Assembly (NCBI GenBank): GCA_036733345.1
Contig: DAINAR010000007.1
Location: 26,415-90,414, forward strand
Direction: 5' to 3'
DNA: 64,000 nucleotides
Source of the DNA: JAFGMQ01 sp036733345
GTDB taxonomy: Bacteria; Desulfobacterota; DSM-4660; Desulfatiglandales; Desulfatiglandaceae
The position numbers and the translations under genes were made by a program. The first letter of the stretch is position 1. Each line of letters begins with the position of its first letter. This document shows positions 26,940 through 35,492 of the stretch, piece after piece. Below the pieces are notes generated by a model. It ran no database searches. It worked only from the letters and a program-made list of their open reading frames with translations, and was not told the origin of the DNA.

Positions 26940-27740
26940 ATGGCATTATTAGAACTGAACAATATTGAAGTCATTTATGACGATGTTATCCTTGTTCTCA
27001 AAGGGATGTCTATGGTTGTAAATGAGCCCCAGATAGTCGCCTTGCTCGGTGCCAACGGCGCCGGAAAGACAACGACACTCAAGGCAATATCCGGGCTTCT
27101 GAAGGGTGAGGAAGGCAAGGTGACTGATGGGACTATTACCTTTAAAGGAGAGCGGATAGATAGAAGAGCGCCTGATGATATTGTGCGTAGCGGTATATTT
27201 CAGGTAATGGAGGGAAGGCGTGTTTTCGAGAACCTGACGATAATGGAGAACCTGATTGCCGGTGCTGCAACAAGGAAAAGCGGAAAAACCATTAAAGATG
27301 ATATGGATATGGTTTTCAATTATTTTCCACGTCTGAAGGAACGCAGGAATCAGTTGGCCGGGTATCTCAGCGGAGGGGAGCAGCAGATGCTCGTTATAGG
27401 CAGGGCACTGATGGCACGGCCGCTTCTAATGATGCTTGACGAGCCTTCGCTTGGATTAAGCCCTCTCCTGGTTAGTGAGATCTTTGAGATTATAAAGACG
27501 ATCAATCGTGAAAAAGAGGTGACCATCCTTCTGGTTGAACAGAATGCCCGTGTCGCATTATCCATTGCCGATTATGGCTATATTATGGAAAACGGAAAGG
27601 TTGTACTTGATGATACGGTTGATAAATTAAAAGATAATGAGGATGTCAAGATGTTTTATCTTGGGCTGACTGAAGTCGGAACAAAGAGAAGCTACAGAGA
27701 CGTTAAGCACTACAAGCGCCGTAAAAGATGGTTGACTTAG
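26940..27740 (+). CDS. livF: Branched-chain amino-acid type ABC transporter ATP-binding protein
   Basis: A 266-residue LivF-type ATPase, the partner of LivG. Walker A is LLGANGAGKTTTLKAISG, the ABC signature is YLSGGEQQMLVIGRALMARP, and Walker B is LLMMLDEPSLGLSPLL, followed by ILLVEQNAR. The C-terminus carries a short basic tail (RSYRDVKHYKRRKRW) longer than in typical LivF. Its last 13 bases overlap the next gene, a PaaK-like ligase, which indicates translational coupling. Confidence 0.93.
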   Translation: MALLELNNIEVIYDDVILVLKGMSMVVNEPQIVALLGANGAGKTTTLKAISGLLKGEEGKVTDGTITFKGERIDRRAPDDIVRSGIFQVMEGRRVFENLTIMENLIAGAATRKSGKTIKDDMDMVFNYFPRLKERRNQLAGYLSGGEQQMLVIGRALMARPLLMMLDEPSLGLSPLLVSEIFEIIKTINREKEVTILLVEQNARVALSIADYGYIMENGKVVLDDTVDKLKDNEDVKMFYLGLTEVGTKRSYRDVKHYKRRKRWLT

Positions 27741-29035
27741 CTCACAGGGGATTAATAACGGTGGATGGGGATCATAATTTTCTGGATTTTGAGAGTGAAA
27801 CAGCTCTATCGGAGCAGCGTAAACGAAAGCTGACCAGGAAGCTTCTTGATATCATTGAGTATGCTTTCAATAATTCAGCAGCATTCAAAAACAGGCTTAA
27901 TTCCCATAATCTTTCGCCTAATGATTTCAAAGAAATAAAGGACTTAGAAAAATTAAGCACGTTTGACAAAAATGACATTTTAAAAACCCAGTCAGAAGGT
28001 CCTCCTTTTGGTGGGATGCTGGGTGTTGATTTCAAAGATATCAGACGGATTTACAGGTCTCCAGGCCCGATCTATGAGCCAGGAGAAAGGGTATACGAAG
28101 ACTCAAGATGGGCACAGGCCTTTCGTGCCATAGGAATCGGACCGGGTGATATCGCCGTTAATACATTCAGTTATCATATGACTCTTTTCGGTTTCTGGCT
28201 TGATGATTCTCTGAACAGTATAGGTGCTACCATTATTCCATCAGGGCCCGGTAATACCGATATCCTGATCGAACTTATGGCTAAAATGAAGATTACTACC
28301 TATCTAGGGACGCCGAGTTTTCTGCACAGCCTGTCTGAAAAAGCTTTAAGTCTTGGTTATGATTTGAAAAAGGATATGCAGCTCAGGTATGGTTTTGTTG
28401 CCGCGGAAATGCTGCCTGAATCATTGAGGCTGAATCTGGAGAACCTGTTTGGGATGAGGCTGCTTCAGAGTTATGGAACTGCAGATATAGGCTGTTTGGG
28501 TTTTGAATGTGGCGCATGTCATGGAATGCATGTGCCTGAGGATGTTATTGTTGAAATCCTGGATCCTGAGACAGGAAAATCTCTTCCCGCCGGAGAAATT
28601 GGAGAGATTGTGGCCACAAATTTCTGTAAGGAATACCCCCTGATTCGTTTTGCGACCGGAGATCTATCCTATTTTATAGATGAGCCATGCGATTGCGGCC
28701 GCACTTCACCTCGCCTTGGAAGGATCCTGGGCAGGGTAGACCAGCTTACAAAAGTTAGGGGCATGTTTATTCATCCTTCTCAGGTGATTGAGGTAATGCA
28801 GGGATTTCCTGAAGTTAAGAAGTTCCAGGTGATTGTTGACAGATTCAAACATAAGGACAGCATCACATTGCTTGCAAATGTCCAGACAGCAGGAATTGAT
28901 AATATAAATCTCAAAACAATTATTGAGAATGCCCTTAAAAATGTTGTAAAGTTGAGAATAGAGGTTGATTTTGTTGGAAAAGATGAATTTACTGAATCAG
29001 ACAGGGTTATCATAGATAAACGTCAATGGGATTGA
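27728..29035 (+). CDS. Phenylacetate-CoA ligase family (PaaK-like) AMP-forming enzyme
   Basis: A 435-residue adenylate-forming enzyme of PaaK type. Motifs: DKNDILKTQ near residue 80, GTPSFLHSLSEKALSLG near 198, LLQSYGTADIGCLGFECG near 250, and GEIGEIVATNFCKEYPLIRF, then ATGDLSYF, CDCGRTSPRLGRILGRVD and a C-terminal IHPSQVIEVMQG. The Cys residues FECGACHG and CDCG are typical of zinc-containing members. The glycine-rich P-loop of most PaaK proteins is altered here (YRSPGPIYEPG), so catalytic activity is likely but not certain. It overlaps livF and precedes a CBS-ACT gene in what looks like one uptake/activation operon. Confidence 0.85.
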   Translation: MVDLAHRGLITVDGDHNFLDFESETALSEQRKRKLTRKLLDIIEYAFNNSAAFKNRLNSHNLSPNDFKEIKDLEKLSTFDKNDILKTQSEGPPFGGMLGVDFKDIRRIYRSPGPIYEPGERVYEDSRWAQAFRAIGIGPGDIAVNTFSYHMTLFGFWLDDSLNSIGATIIPSGPGNTDILIELMAKMKITTYLGTPSFLHSLSEKALSLGYDLKKDMQLRYGFVAAEMLPESLRLNLENLFGMRLLQSYGTADIGCLGFECGACHGMHVPEDVIVEILDPETGKSLPAGEIGEIVATNFCKEYPLIRFATGDLSYFIDEPCDCGRTSPRLGRILGRVDQLTKVRGMFIHPSQVIEVMQGFPEVKKFQVIVDRFKHKDSITLLANVQTAGIDNINLKTIIENALKNVVKLRIEVDFVGKDEFTESDRVIIDKRQWD

Positions 29036-29082
29036 TTTAGTTAGATAGCATAATAACTTAATTAAATTATCAGGAGCTGCCT

Positions 29083-29745
29083 ATGTATGTCAGACACATA
29101 ATGACCGAATATCCCGAAACGCTTAATGTCGATGCCTCATTCTTGGATGCACTCACAATTATGAGGGACAAGAAGATTCGTCATCTGCCCGTTGTGGACG
29201 ATAATGACAAGCTGCTCGGCATGGTCACTGACCGTGATCTGCTTAAGCAGGGGGCAGCTGAATCGACTGTCTTAAGTGTCAGAGAACTTATCACCGTGTT
29301 AAGCAGGAAAAAAGTCAAAGACCTGATGATCAAAAGGGAAAAACTGTTTGTTGCCGAACCTGATATGATTATCGAACGTGCTGCAAAAACCATGTATGAA
29401 AACAGGATCGGGGCTCTTCCTGTAGTTGAGGGTGATAAGCTGGTAGGTATTATGGCTACCAATGATATTCTTGAACTGTTTGTAGAGGCAATGGGCTTTA
29501 AGACAGATGTTTGGACGCGCATAACCTTTGATTTGCCTGATACCCCTGGTCAGCTTCTGGATATTGCTCAAATCATTAAGAAAAGTAATGTTAATATAGT
29601 AAGCGTTATTACACCTAAAATTGAGCAGGGAAAAGATACCATACTTGTTGTCCGAATTCAAACAAACCAGCCTGACGAAATTCTGGCCAATCTGAAGGAG
29701 GCAGGCTACAAGATCGAATCAGTTATAATAGGAGGCTCTGAGTAA
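29083..29745 (+). CDS. CBS-CBS-ACT domain protein
   Basis: A 220-residue protein with two CBS motifs and a C-terminal ACT domain. The first CBS covers about residues 1-60 (VRHIMTEYPETLNVDASFLD, then HLPVVDDNDKLLGMVTDRDL) and the second about 75-135 (ENRIGALPVVEGDKLVGIMA). The ACT part (about 142-215) begins ITFDLPDTPGQLLDIAQIIK. CBS pairs sense adenosyl nucleotides and ACT domains sense small ligands such as amino acids. This layout matches AcuB-like regulators found next to acyl-CoA synthetase genes. It is the last gene of the liv/ligase run, so it may tune ligase or transport activity; that is inference. Confidence 0.87.
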   Translation: MYVRHIMTEYPETLNVDASFLDALTIMRDKKIRHLPVVDDNDKLLGMVTDRDLLKQGAAESTVLSVRELITVLSRKKVKDLMIKREKLFVAEPDMIIERAAKTMYENRIGALPVVEGDKLVGIMATNDILELFVEAMGFKTDVWTRITFDLPDTPGQLLDIAQIIKKSNVNIVSVITPKIEQGKDTILVVRIQTNQPDEILANLKEAGYKIESVIIGGSE

Positions 29746-29756
29746 ATCAGCTGCCA

Positions 29757-30509
29757 CTATTTCTTCAGCATCCGGGAGGCATATACCAGCATCCCGGGTA
29801 TCTCCTCATAAAGTGATAGAAATCGGGCAATCGCTCTGGCAGTTTCAGGATAAGGATGCCCAATACCAATCGCACTGCCGTATATCAGGGCATGGTTTTT
29901 TAGTTTGTGAAGCTGATAAAGTATAGCTTTTTCTTCGGGAACATTATCAAGGAAGATATTTCTGCAGGCTGAGGCAATATTAAGGCTTCTGGCAGTCTCG
30001 AAGGCAATTGAACGGCTTGAAGTCAGGCTGTCAATAAAAAACAGGTCTGTTGAGCTTATTACATCGAGAGTCTTTTTAATATCCTCCGGGCATGCGGTAA
30101 ATTTTGAACCCATATGATTGTTAAACCCTGCAATATAGGGGAGGCTCGAAAGATTTTCCTCCATAATCCTATGTATTTTTACTGCATCGTATCCCACATA
30201 AAGGGCTCCCGGGCCAGGATCAATATTAGCGTTGTAGGGCTCCATAGGCTGATGCAGCATAATTTCATGCCCCCTGCTGTGAATATCGATTGCAAGGTTA
30301 AAGGAATTTTTAAAATGAGGCAGGATAGAGTATGTTATGGGGATTCCAAGGTCAAGGAATTGCATTGCCCGTTTAACACTGTGACCAATATCATCTATGA
30401 TTATTGCAATGCGTGACAGGCTGGCAAAGGCCTTTGCAAAACCGTTTATTCCTAATAGACTGCCAAGTACCAACAAGCTGCTTTTTGCTAAAAAACTCCG
30501 TCTATCCAT
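29757..30509 (-). CDS. Divergent polysaccharide deacetylase (YibQ-like)
   Basis: A 250-residue exported protein. The start MDRRSFLAKSSLLVLGSLLG looks like a Tat-type signal (RRSFLAK) followed by a hydrophobic stretch. The catalytic-fold motifs of the divergent polysaccharide deacetylase family are present: IAIIIDDIGHS near residue 33, ITYSILPHFKNS, GHEIMLHQPMEPYN, IAGFNNHMGSKFTACPEDIK and FFIDSLTSSRS, ending with GSAIGIGHPYPETARAIARF. The family is related to peptidoglycan or polysaccharide deacetylases, but the substrate is not known. It is convergent with the CBS-ACT gene, 11 bases away. Confidence 0.85.
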   Translation of the reverse strand: MDRRSFLAKSSLLVLGSLLGINGFAKAFASLSRIAIIIDDIGHSVKRAMQFLDLGIPITYSILPHFKNSFNLAIDIHSRGHEIMLHQPMEPYNANIDPGPGALYVGYDAVKIHRIMEENLSSLPYIAGFNNHMGSKFTACPEDIKKTLDVISSTDLFFIDSLTSSRSIAFETARSLNIASACRNIFLDNVPEEKAILYQLHKLKNHALIYGSAIGIGHPYPETARAIARFLSLYEEIPGMLVYASRMLKK

Positions 30510-30754
30510 TTGTCATATCGCTTTTAGCTGCAGGTTTATGATTGTGTAAGTCTATTTTTGCAAAATAATGGAGAAAGAACCGAAACGTATTTATTTCTTT
30601 TATACAAAGGATAGGGGTATAAGTCAATAAAAAATACAATATATTGTGTTTTTTATTCAGATGTTTCTACTGAAATGCATTATAAATGTGGTCTTGCTGA
30701 TGAAATATAGGGGGGTGAGGTTCCACGGAAGATTAGCTTGCCGAGCAAACTCTC

Positions 30755-31161
30755 TCAAGGCATTTTTTGTAATGTCATAGAGCCTCCAACCTTTATAAAA
30801 TCGTATTTGCCGTCAAGCCTCATCGAATCTCTACTTTTTATAAGCTCGAGTTCCATATAGCGGCTACCCTTCCAGTGAGCAATGAGCTTATTATCCTCAA
30901 TTTGACCATGGAAGGGATACGACTGTCTCACATTACTGCTTAGAAAGAGAGTGATCTGGCCTTTCAGGTTTGAATTGTAGATTTCAAGTTCAGCAGTAGG
31001 GCGGTAACTACTCTATGTCCTGTTTCAGGATAGGCGGAGACAGTCATCGGTCCATGCCATTTTCCAATAAGATCTGAAACATTCATCTGTTTTTCAGGAG
31101 TGGTGATGCATCCAATCAGCCAAACAAAAGCCATAATTATTAAATATGAACATTGTTTCAT
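30755..31161 (-). pseudogene. Small lipoprotein gene broken by a frameshift
   Basis: The gene starts with ATG 31161 and a lipoprotein signal (MKQCSYLIIMAFVWLIGC), then IGKWHGPMTVSAYPETGHR, and its frame closes at 30964. In another frame the protein resumes just before that point with RPTAELEIYNSNLKGQITLF, continues through YPFHGQIEDNKLIAHWKGS and ends KVGGSMTLQKMP at 30755. The two parts join near 31015-31035 into one coherent protein of about 134 residues, and the total length is not a multiple of three. A single-base indel therefore splits it. It could be a true mutation or a consensus error. The function is unknown; the WHGPM...W-K-G pattern resembles small lipocalin-like lipoproteins. Confidence 0.72.
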
Positions 31162-31443
31162 TCTATTTGCCTCCTTCTTATGGAATTAGCTCAAAATTCT
31201 ATATTTTAAAACAAGCATAGGGTAAATAATTTCGGTGAGTCAAGAAAAAATTAATTTTTTAAATCCAAGGATACCATTTATTATTGATTAAAAATCATAT
31301 TAACTTTGGCGAATTGTAATGGTGGTAAACGGAATATGAATCTTTTGGAAAAACCGAATATGGTGTATTATATTTTCATCAGGTGACTTAAGAAAATGCA
31401 TCTGGTATTCTCTAAATATATAAATTTTATGGAGGAAACATTC

Positions 31444-33153
31444 ATGCTTGAATCCAGTGCATGGATAAAGGTGCCAGGAACTTTTAATGTTAAGGTTTAT
31501 CCTATTATCAGGAAACCAAGTGTGACCTGTGCAAATTCATTTATTTTTAAGACTTCCGATTGCATTATCATTTTGGATCCCGGAGCCGATCCTGAGCAGA
31601 TCCGGCATATTAAAAGAGTTATCCTTCCGCTGAAAAAAGAAACGGATATTCCTGTGTATATCTTTATTACCCACTGCCATATTGATCATATCCTTTCCGT
31701 TTCCATGCTTATGGAGGAGGATATAAACGGAAGAATTGTATGCCATAATATCTGTGCAGAGGCCATTGAGAAGCGGGACGATAACCTCACTCTTGCCAAT
31801 ATGAATGGGTCCATATTGCCAACATGCAGTGTATCAGCGCGATTTTTCATATCAGATAATCCTCAGAATGATGGAAACAATTCAAACGGTGAGTATGGAG
31901 AATCATTTCCGTTCAGGCTGGTTTCAGTCAAGAGCCCGGGAGGGGGCTGTCTGCCAGCCATTTCCCTGGCCATAAGTCAGGATGATGTCCTTGATTTATT
32001 TCACACGCCCGGACATAGTCCAGACACGATATGCTACGGATTGGGCAGGTTCTTGTTTACGGGAGATATACATCTGGCAACAAGCTCTGGAATTGCAGGG
32101 AAGGCAGGTTGGGATAATCGTGCCCTGGCCGTATCACTTGGAGGCATTATAAAGGCAGGTAGGGAAAGGAATGCAAACATGGTCATACCAGGTCACGGAA
32201 ACGCAATACCTTTCGAAAAGGCAGAAGGGATATTCGAGAAAGTCCGAAAGGAAGCGGAGGGACTGAATGACCTGGCCCGACTCGACAGGGCCCGTTCACT
32301 GTATCTATCGGACTATTCACTGGCTCTTCTGGAGGAAGCAGGCAATATATTTTCAATTATTTCGGGCCGTCTTCTAAAGGTTTCCTATTATTTGGAAATG
32401 CTTGAGGAAAATGAAGCAGCAATTGAGATCATCAGATCCTTTGACTCTGCTTCCATTGAAAAGATGGTTGATGAGTTCCACTATTTTAAAATGGAACTTG
32501 AAAAAATGGAGGGAGCACCAGTTATCTCCAAGGCTGTGCAGTTTGTCAGGAAGGTTAACAAGCTGATTTCACCCGATGCGATCAGCCACCTTGTGGAAGG
32601 ATCACTGCTGAGAAGAATGAACAGCATCCTGACCGATTTTATCAATGTCATACACGGGATTAAATTTAAGTATCAGGATACCCTTTTTGATGTGAATGAC
32701 GCTGTCAAAGGACTTGTGAGGACTTTAAAAGAAAAACCCTATGAAGAGGAGGCCATATTTGATGCTGCCTATGACAGGGACAAATACATACAGGAACTAA
32801 CTCGCAGGATAGCCTACAAGCCTCTATTTTCTTCCGTCATATTTGATTTTAAAGCCTCCTGTGAAAAGATATTAATTTCAACGGATAGAGATACCTTCCT
32901 TGACCTCATAACTGCTGCACTTGAGCCTCTGGCTGCAGGCGGAGAAAAATATATAAGTCTTGAACTGGAAGCTTCGAAAGATAAAGTATCTTTGTATCTA
33001 TCAACAAAGTCATCTAAAGGTGCTGCTCTGATTAGACCGTCAAAGATGAACTATATAAGACACTCAATCAGAGTCTGCGGGGGCGATTTTAATAAAAGAA
33101 TAAGGAATGGGTTGGATGTCCATGTTTTTGAATTTCCGCTGGTCGGGGTTTAA
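31444..33153 (+). CDS. Metallo-beta-lactamase fold protein with a C-terminal kinase-like (HATPase) region
   Basis: About 569 residues. I chose ATG 31444 because GGAGG lies eight bases upstream; an ATG 16 codons earlier has no such site. The N-terminal half is a metallo-beta-lactamase fold: ILDPGADPEQI, the metal motif THCHIDHILS (H-x-H-x-D-H, with a Cys in between), DLFHTPGHSPDTICYG, GRFLFTGDIHL and MVIPGHGNAIPFE. The second half has a helical stretch resembling a dimerisation/phosphoacceptor region, then DRDTFLDLITAALEPLAAGG with KYISLELEASKDKVSLYLS, which is laid out like the N box of a histidine-kinase ATPase domain, but the G boxes (DxGxG) are missing. I infer a degenerate ATPase-like sensor module; it stands alone, so no partner is evident. 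Confidence 0.72.
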   Translation: MLESSAWIKVPGTFNVKVYPIIRKPSVTCANSFIFKTSDCIIILDPGADPEQIRHIKRVILPLKKETDIPVYIFITHCHIDHILSVSMLMEEDINGRIVCHNICAEAIEKRDDNLTLANMNGSILPTCSVSARFFISDNPQNDGNNSNGEYGESFPFRLVSVKSPGGGCLPAISLAISQDDVLDLFHTPGHSPDTICYGLGRFLFTGDIHLATSSGIAGKAGWDNRALAVSLGGIIKAGRERNANMVIPGHGNAIPFEKAEGIFEKVRKEAEGLNDLARLDRARSLYLSDYSLALLEEAGNIFSIISGRLLKVSYYLEMLEENEAAIEIIRSFDSASIEKMVDEFHYFKMELEKMEGAPVISKAVQFVRKVNKLISPDAISHLVEGSLLRRMNSILTDFINVIHGIKFKYQDTLFDVNDAVKGLVRTLKEKPYEEEAIFDAAYDRDKYIQELTRRIAYKPLFSSVIFDFKASCEKILISTDRDTFLDLITAALEPLAAGGEKYISLELEASKDKVSLYLSTKSSKGAALIRPSKMNYIRHSIRVCGGDFNKRIRNGLDVHVFEFPLVGV

Positions 33154-33177
33154 AGCTGCCCGAGCCCACTGTATGTA

Positions 33178-33300
33178 ATAAAATGAATTACTCTTCCACA
33201 GGCAGGCTTGCGGCGGGGTAAGCGAGCGAATACAAATAAAGATTTTCCTTGACAATCGAAGATTCCCCGCAACTTGTTGCGTGGAGCTTCAATAAGAATA
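33178..33300. repeat. Palindromic intergenic repeat of the CCCCGC family
   Basis: Between convergent genes lies a GC-rich palindromic piece: gcggcggggtaag near 33211-33223, and further on gattccccgcaacttgttgc, containing the perfect hairpin CGCAAC-TT-GTTGCG. The text resembles the element found inside the metallo-hydrolase gene near 34.8 kb (TACCCCGC/GCGGGGTA). Relation to that family is likely but not proven. Confidence 0.5.
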
Positions 33301-33390
33301 TAAAAACTTAGTGAACAACCATTCAGCTATATTTTTTTATGCTCCTTTGCTTGATGGGGGACAGTTAGATTGTTATGAATTTTATTTCTT

Positions 33391-34101
33391 TCAGCCCAGG
33401 AGTTGTTTCCCGAGCATCCCAAAAGCAAAACCAAGAACCGCTCCAAGCGGTGGAGTCCAGTGCCTTCGCATTTTGGACTGAGGTGCGATATCCTGAAATA
33501 TGAGGTATAAAATGCCGCCTCCGGCAAAACACATTATTCCCGCTGTCAGGTCAGGGTGGTTTTGCAGGAAGTAATAACCGGTACATGCTGCAACAGGGCC
33601 AAGCAGGCTGATTGCAAAAAGGGCAGTAAGGGTTTTGACAGTGGTAAAACCGCTTGCCGCAATCTCACGAAATGAATTGAATCCTTCAGGCAGATTCTGG
33701 GCACCAATGAAAAGAGCCAGCAGTATGGCTGTATTGTAGTTATGTGCAAACAACGCACCAAGAGCAATGGCTTCAGGGACGAAGTCCATTAACATGGCGA
33801 TGAACTGTGCTTTGCTTCCGCCGCGTCTGCTCAGCCAGGCATCCAGACCGCAGAATGAAAGTCCTCCGAGGCAGAATAAAGCAGCGAGAAGTGTCGGGTT
33901 CAGGAGCGCAATCCCATCTGGAACCAGGGCAAATGCGATTGCAGAGACGAGGATTCCACCTCCGAACGCAACAATTCCATGTATCAGTTCACGTTTGCCC
34001 TCAGTTTCTGCAGTGCCTTCCAGCCTGGCAAGTATACCTCCTGCAAAGGCGGTCAGCCCTGCCAGCCACGAGAGCAGGATTATGATCGAAAGTTGATTCA
34101 T
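33391..34101 (-). CDS. ZIP family metal transporter
   Basis: A 236-residue membrane protein with about eight hydrophobic helices, the size of bacterial ZIP transporters (ZupT-like) that import zinc or other divalent metals. Family features include LAGLTAFAGGILARLEG at the start, ELIHGIVAFGGGILVSAIAF in the second to third helix, MLMDFVPEAIALGALF in the fourth, and IGAQNLPEGFNSFREI in the fifth. The fifth-helix motif is HNxPEG in most members; here His is replaced by Gln (QNLPEG), which could change metal choice. It is flanked by two metallo-hydrolase genes and convergent with the first. Confidence 0.87.
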   Translation of the reverse strand: MNQLSIIILLSWLAGLTAFAGGILARLEGTAETEGKRELIHGIVAFGGGILVSAIAFALVPDGIALLNPTLLAALFCLGGLSFCGLDAWLSRRGGSKAQFIAMLMDFVPEAIALGALFAHNYNTAILLALFIGAQNLPEGFNSFREIAASGFTTVKTLTALFAISLLGPVAACTGYYFLQNHPDLTAGIMCFAGGGILYLIFQDIAPQSKMRRHWTPPLGAVLGFAFGMLGKQLLG

Positions 34102-34221
34102 TCTGTTAATATTCCGGTATTTTAATCCAGGAAAGTAATTTATTCCTTGTCAAAATAGACAGCATGTTTATTTTAGCTGGATAAATATTTTGTAGAATTC
34201 AATTCAAGATTAGGTCCTTTT

Positions 34222-35142
34222 TCAATTAATTTCAATTGCTTTCCCAACCCCGTATTCTATAAAATTGTCCCTGTATTCTTTTTTGAATACTTCTATAACC
34301 TGATCACCCGTGCAATGAGATGGTGCTATTTTTTCTACTCCTGATTCTTTAAGCTCTTCAACTACAGATACAGGAGGATGATGAAAACCTCCCACGACTA
34401 AATAAATTTTTTGTTCAGGAAATACTTCTTTGCCTATTTTAATGATGCTTATGATACCCGGATGGGCGCAGCCCGTAATGATAATCAAACCTCTTTTTGA
34501 GTTGATAATTATGGATTGCTCTTTTGGAGGTCCGGAAAGTTTTCCAGTGCTGCAGATATTTTTTGATATCTTTTGAGGGCCATAAACATCTGTAAATTCA
34601 GCTTGATGATTTTTTATCATATCCCTGATGGAATCAGGGAAAGAAGATGGGATGAATACCGTGACGTTTTTGTTTTCCTCCAGAAATCCTTTTAACCCTC
34701 CAAGATGGTCTGCGTGAATATGAGAAATGATTACCTTATCAATTGATTGAGGGTCAATATTCAATCCGCCAGAGGCGGACGAGGGTTCGATTCCCCGCCC
34801 CTTGGGGCGTTCAATGCTTTTTACGATACCCCGCTGCTCTGCGGCGGGGTAGTTTATTTTTTTCATATTGAAAAGCAATATCTCGGAATTTCCTCCAGTA
34901 TCAAATAATAAGGTCTCATCAGGGGTTTTTACAACAGTGGCGAACCCCCAGGCACTTTTCAATTCCTTATCCACCTGGTAATTGTCATAAACAGAAATCA
35001 GGCAAAAACCCTGCTGTTTAATATTTACCTGTTTAAAGGAATCTTCCGACATAGATTCATTAGGGGTATAGGGAAAGAATATTCCTGCAGCCAATAAAAA
35101 TGAAAAAGTGATAAATAAATATCTACCGTGATTCATATCCAA
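34222..35142 (-). CDS. Metallo-beta-lactamase fold hydrolase carrying an in-frame palindromic repeat
   Basis: A 306-residue exported MBL-fold protein. The N-terminus YLFITFSFLLAAGIFFPYTP is a signal sequence. The fold is that of the family related to 7,8-dihydropterin-6-methyl-4-(beta-D-ribofuranosyl)aminobenzene synthase: TLLFDTGGNSEIL, the metal motif SHIHADHLGGL, IIITGCAHPGII and a C-terminal PSHCTGDQVIEVF. Between KKIN and NIDPQ, just ahead of the metal motif, lies an extra stretch of about 30 residues (YPAAEQRGIVKSIERPKGRG, then IEPSSASGG). Its DNA is a three-hairpin dispersed repeat that also occurs intergenically. Without it the text would read KKI-NIDPQ-SIDKVIISH, as in relatives. The frame stays open, so the protein is probably still made. 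Confidence 0.85.
   Translation of the reverse strand: MDMNHGRYLFITFSFLLAAGIFFPYTPNESMSEDSFKQVNIKQQGFCLISVYDNYQVDKELKSAWGFATVVKTPDETLLFDTGGNSEILLFNMKKINYPAAEQRGIVKSIERPKGRGIEPSSASGGLNIDPQSIDKVIISHIHADHLGGLKGFLEENKNVTVFIPSSFPDSIRDMIKNHQAEFTDVYGPQKISKNICSTGKLSGPPKEQSIIINSKRGLIIITGCAHPGIISIIKIGKEVFPEQKIYLVVGGFHHPPVSVVEELKESGVEKIAPSHCTGDQVIEVFKKEYRDNFIEYGVGKAIEIN
34765..34857 (-). repeat. Dispersed palindromic element inserted inside a coding sequence
   Basis: Read on the minus strand the element has three hairpins: TACCCCGC/GCGGGGTA, the perfect CGCCCC-AA-GGGGCG, and TCCGCC-TCT-GGCGGA. The stretch aagcattgaacgcccc recurs exactly at about 39940-39955, within a longer similarity of roughly 55 bases. 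The length is about a multiple of three and contains no stop in the frame used, like the Rickettsia palindromic elements that insert in genes. Confidence 0.8.
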
Positions 35143-35492
35143 ATCACATTATCTGTCATTCCCAACCGGGCTTTCAATCGCTTATGTATACTACTTACAA
35201 ATTACAAAGAGAGCTCATTTAGCATTTCTTTTTTTAAAGCCCTCAGAGATTATGATCTTCATCTGCTCCTACAAGGGGCAGGGCTTTTTCTAACTGAAAA
35301 ATTACCAGATATCCTGTGCCGGGCTTATCATCCAATAAGTATCAAAATCAAATTTTATCTTTGCGTTAGATCGGGAGGATTCTTGAAAAAGGGTGAAGCA
35401 AACTGCACATAGAGGGATTTACTTTCGATTACATCTCTGCATTTTTAGTCAGAAAAAGCGATCTAAATACTGAGCACTACTTCATGATCCGG
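35143..35492. other. Non-coding stretch
   Basis: A 94-residue plus-strand frame crosses this region, but it overlaps the divergent hydrolase start, has no ribosome binding site and shows no family pattern. I see no gene, RNA or clear terminator. Confidence 0.4.

Noticed and set aside
34615..34860. Idea that the 34.8 kb repeat marks a gene boundary inside the hydrolase frame
   Set aside because: Both sides of the repeat align in one frame with a single MBL fold, so it is an in-frame insert, not a boundary.
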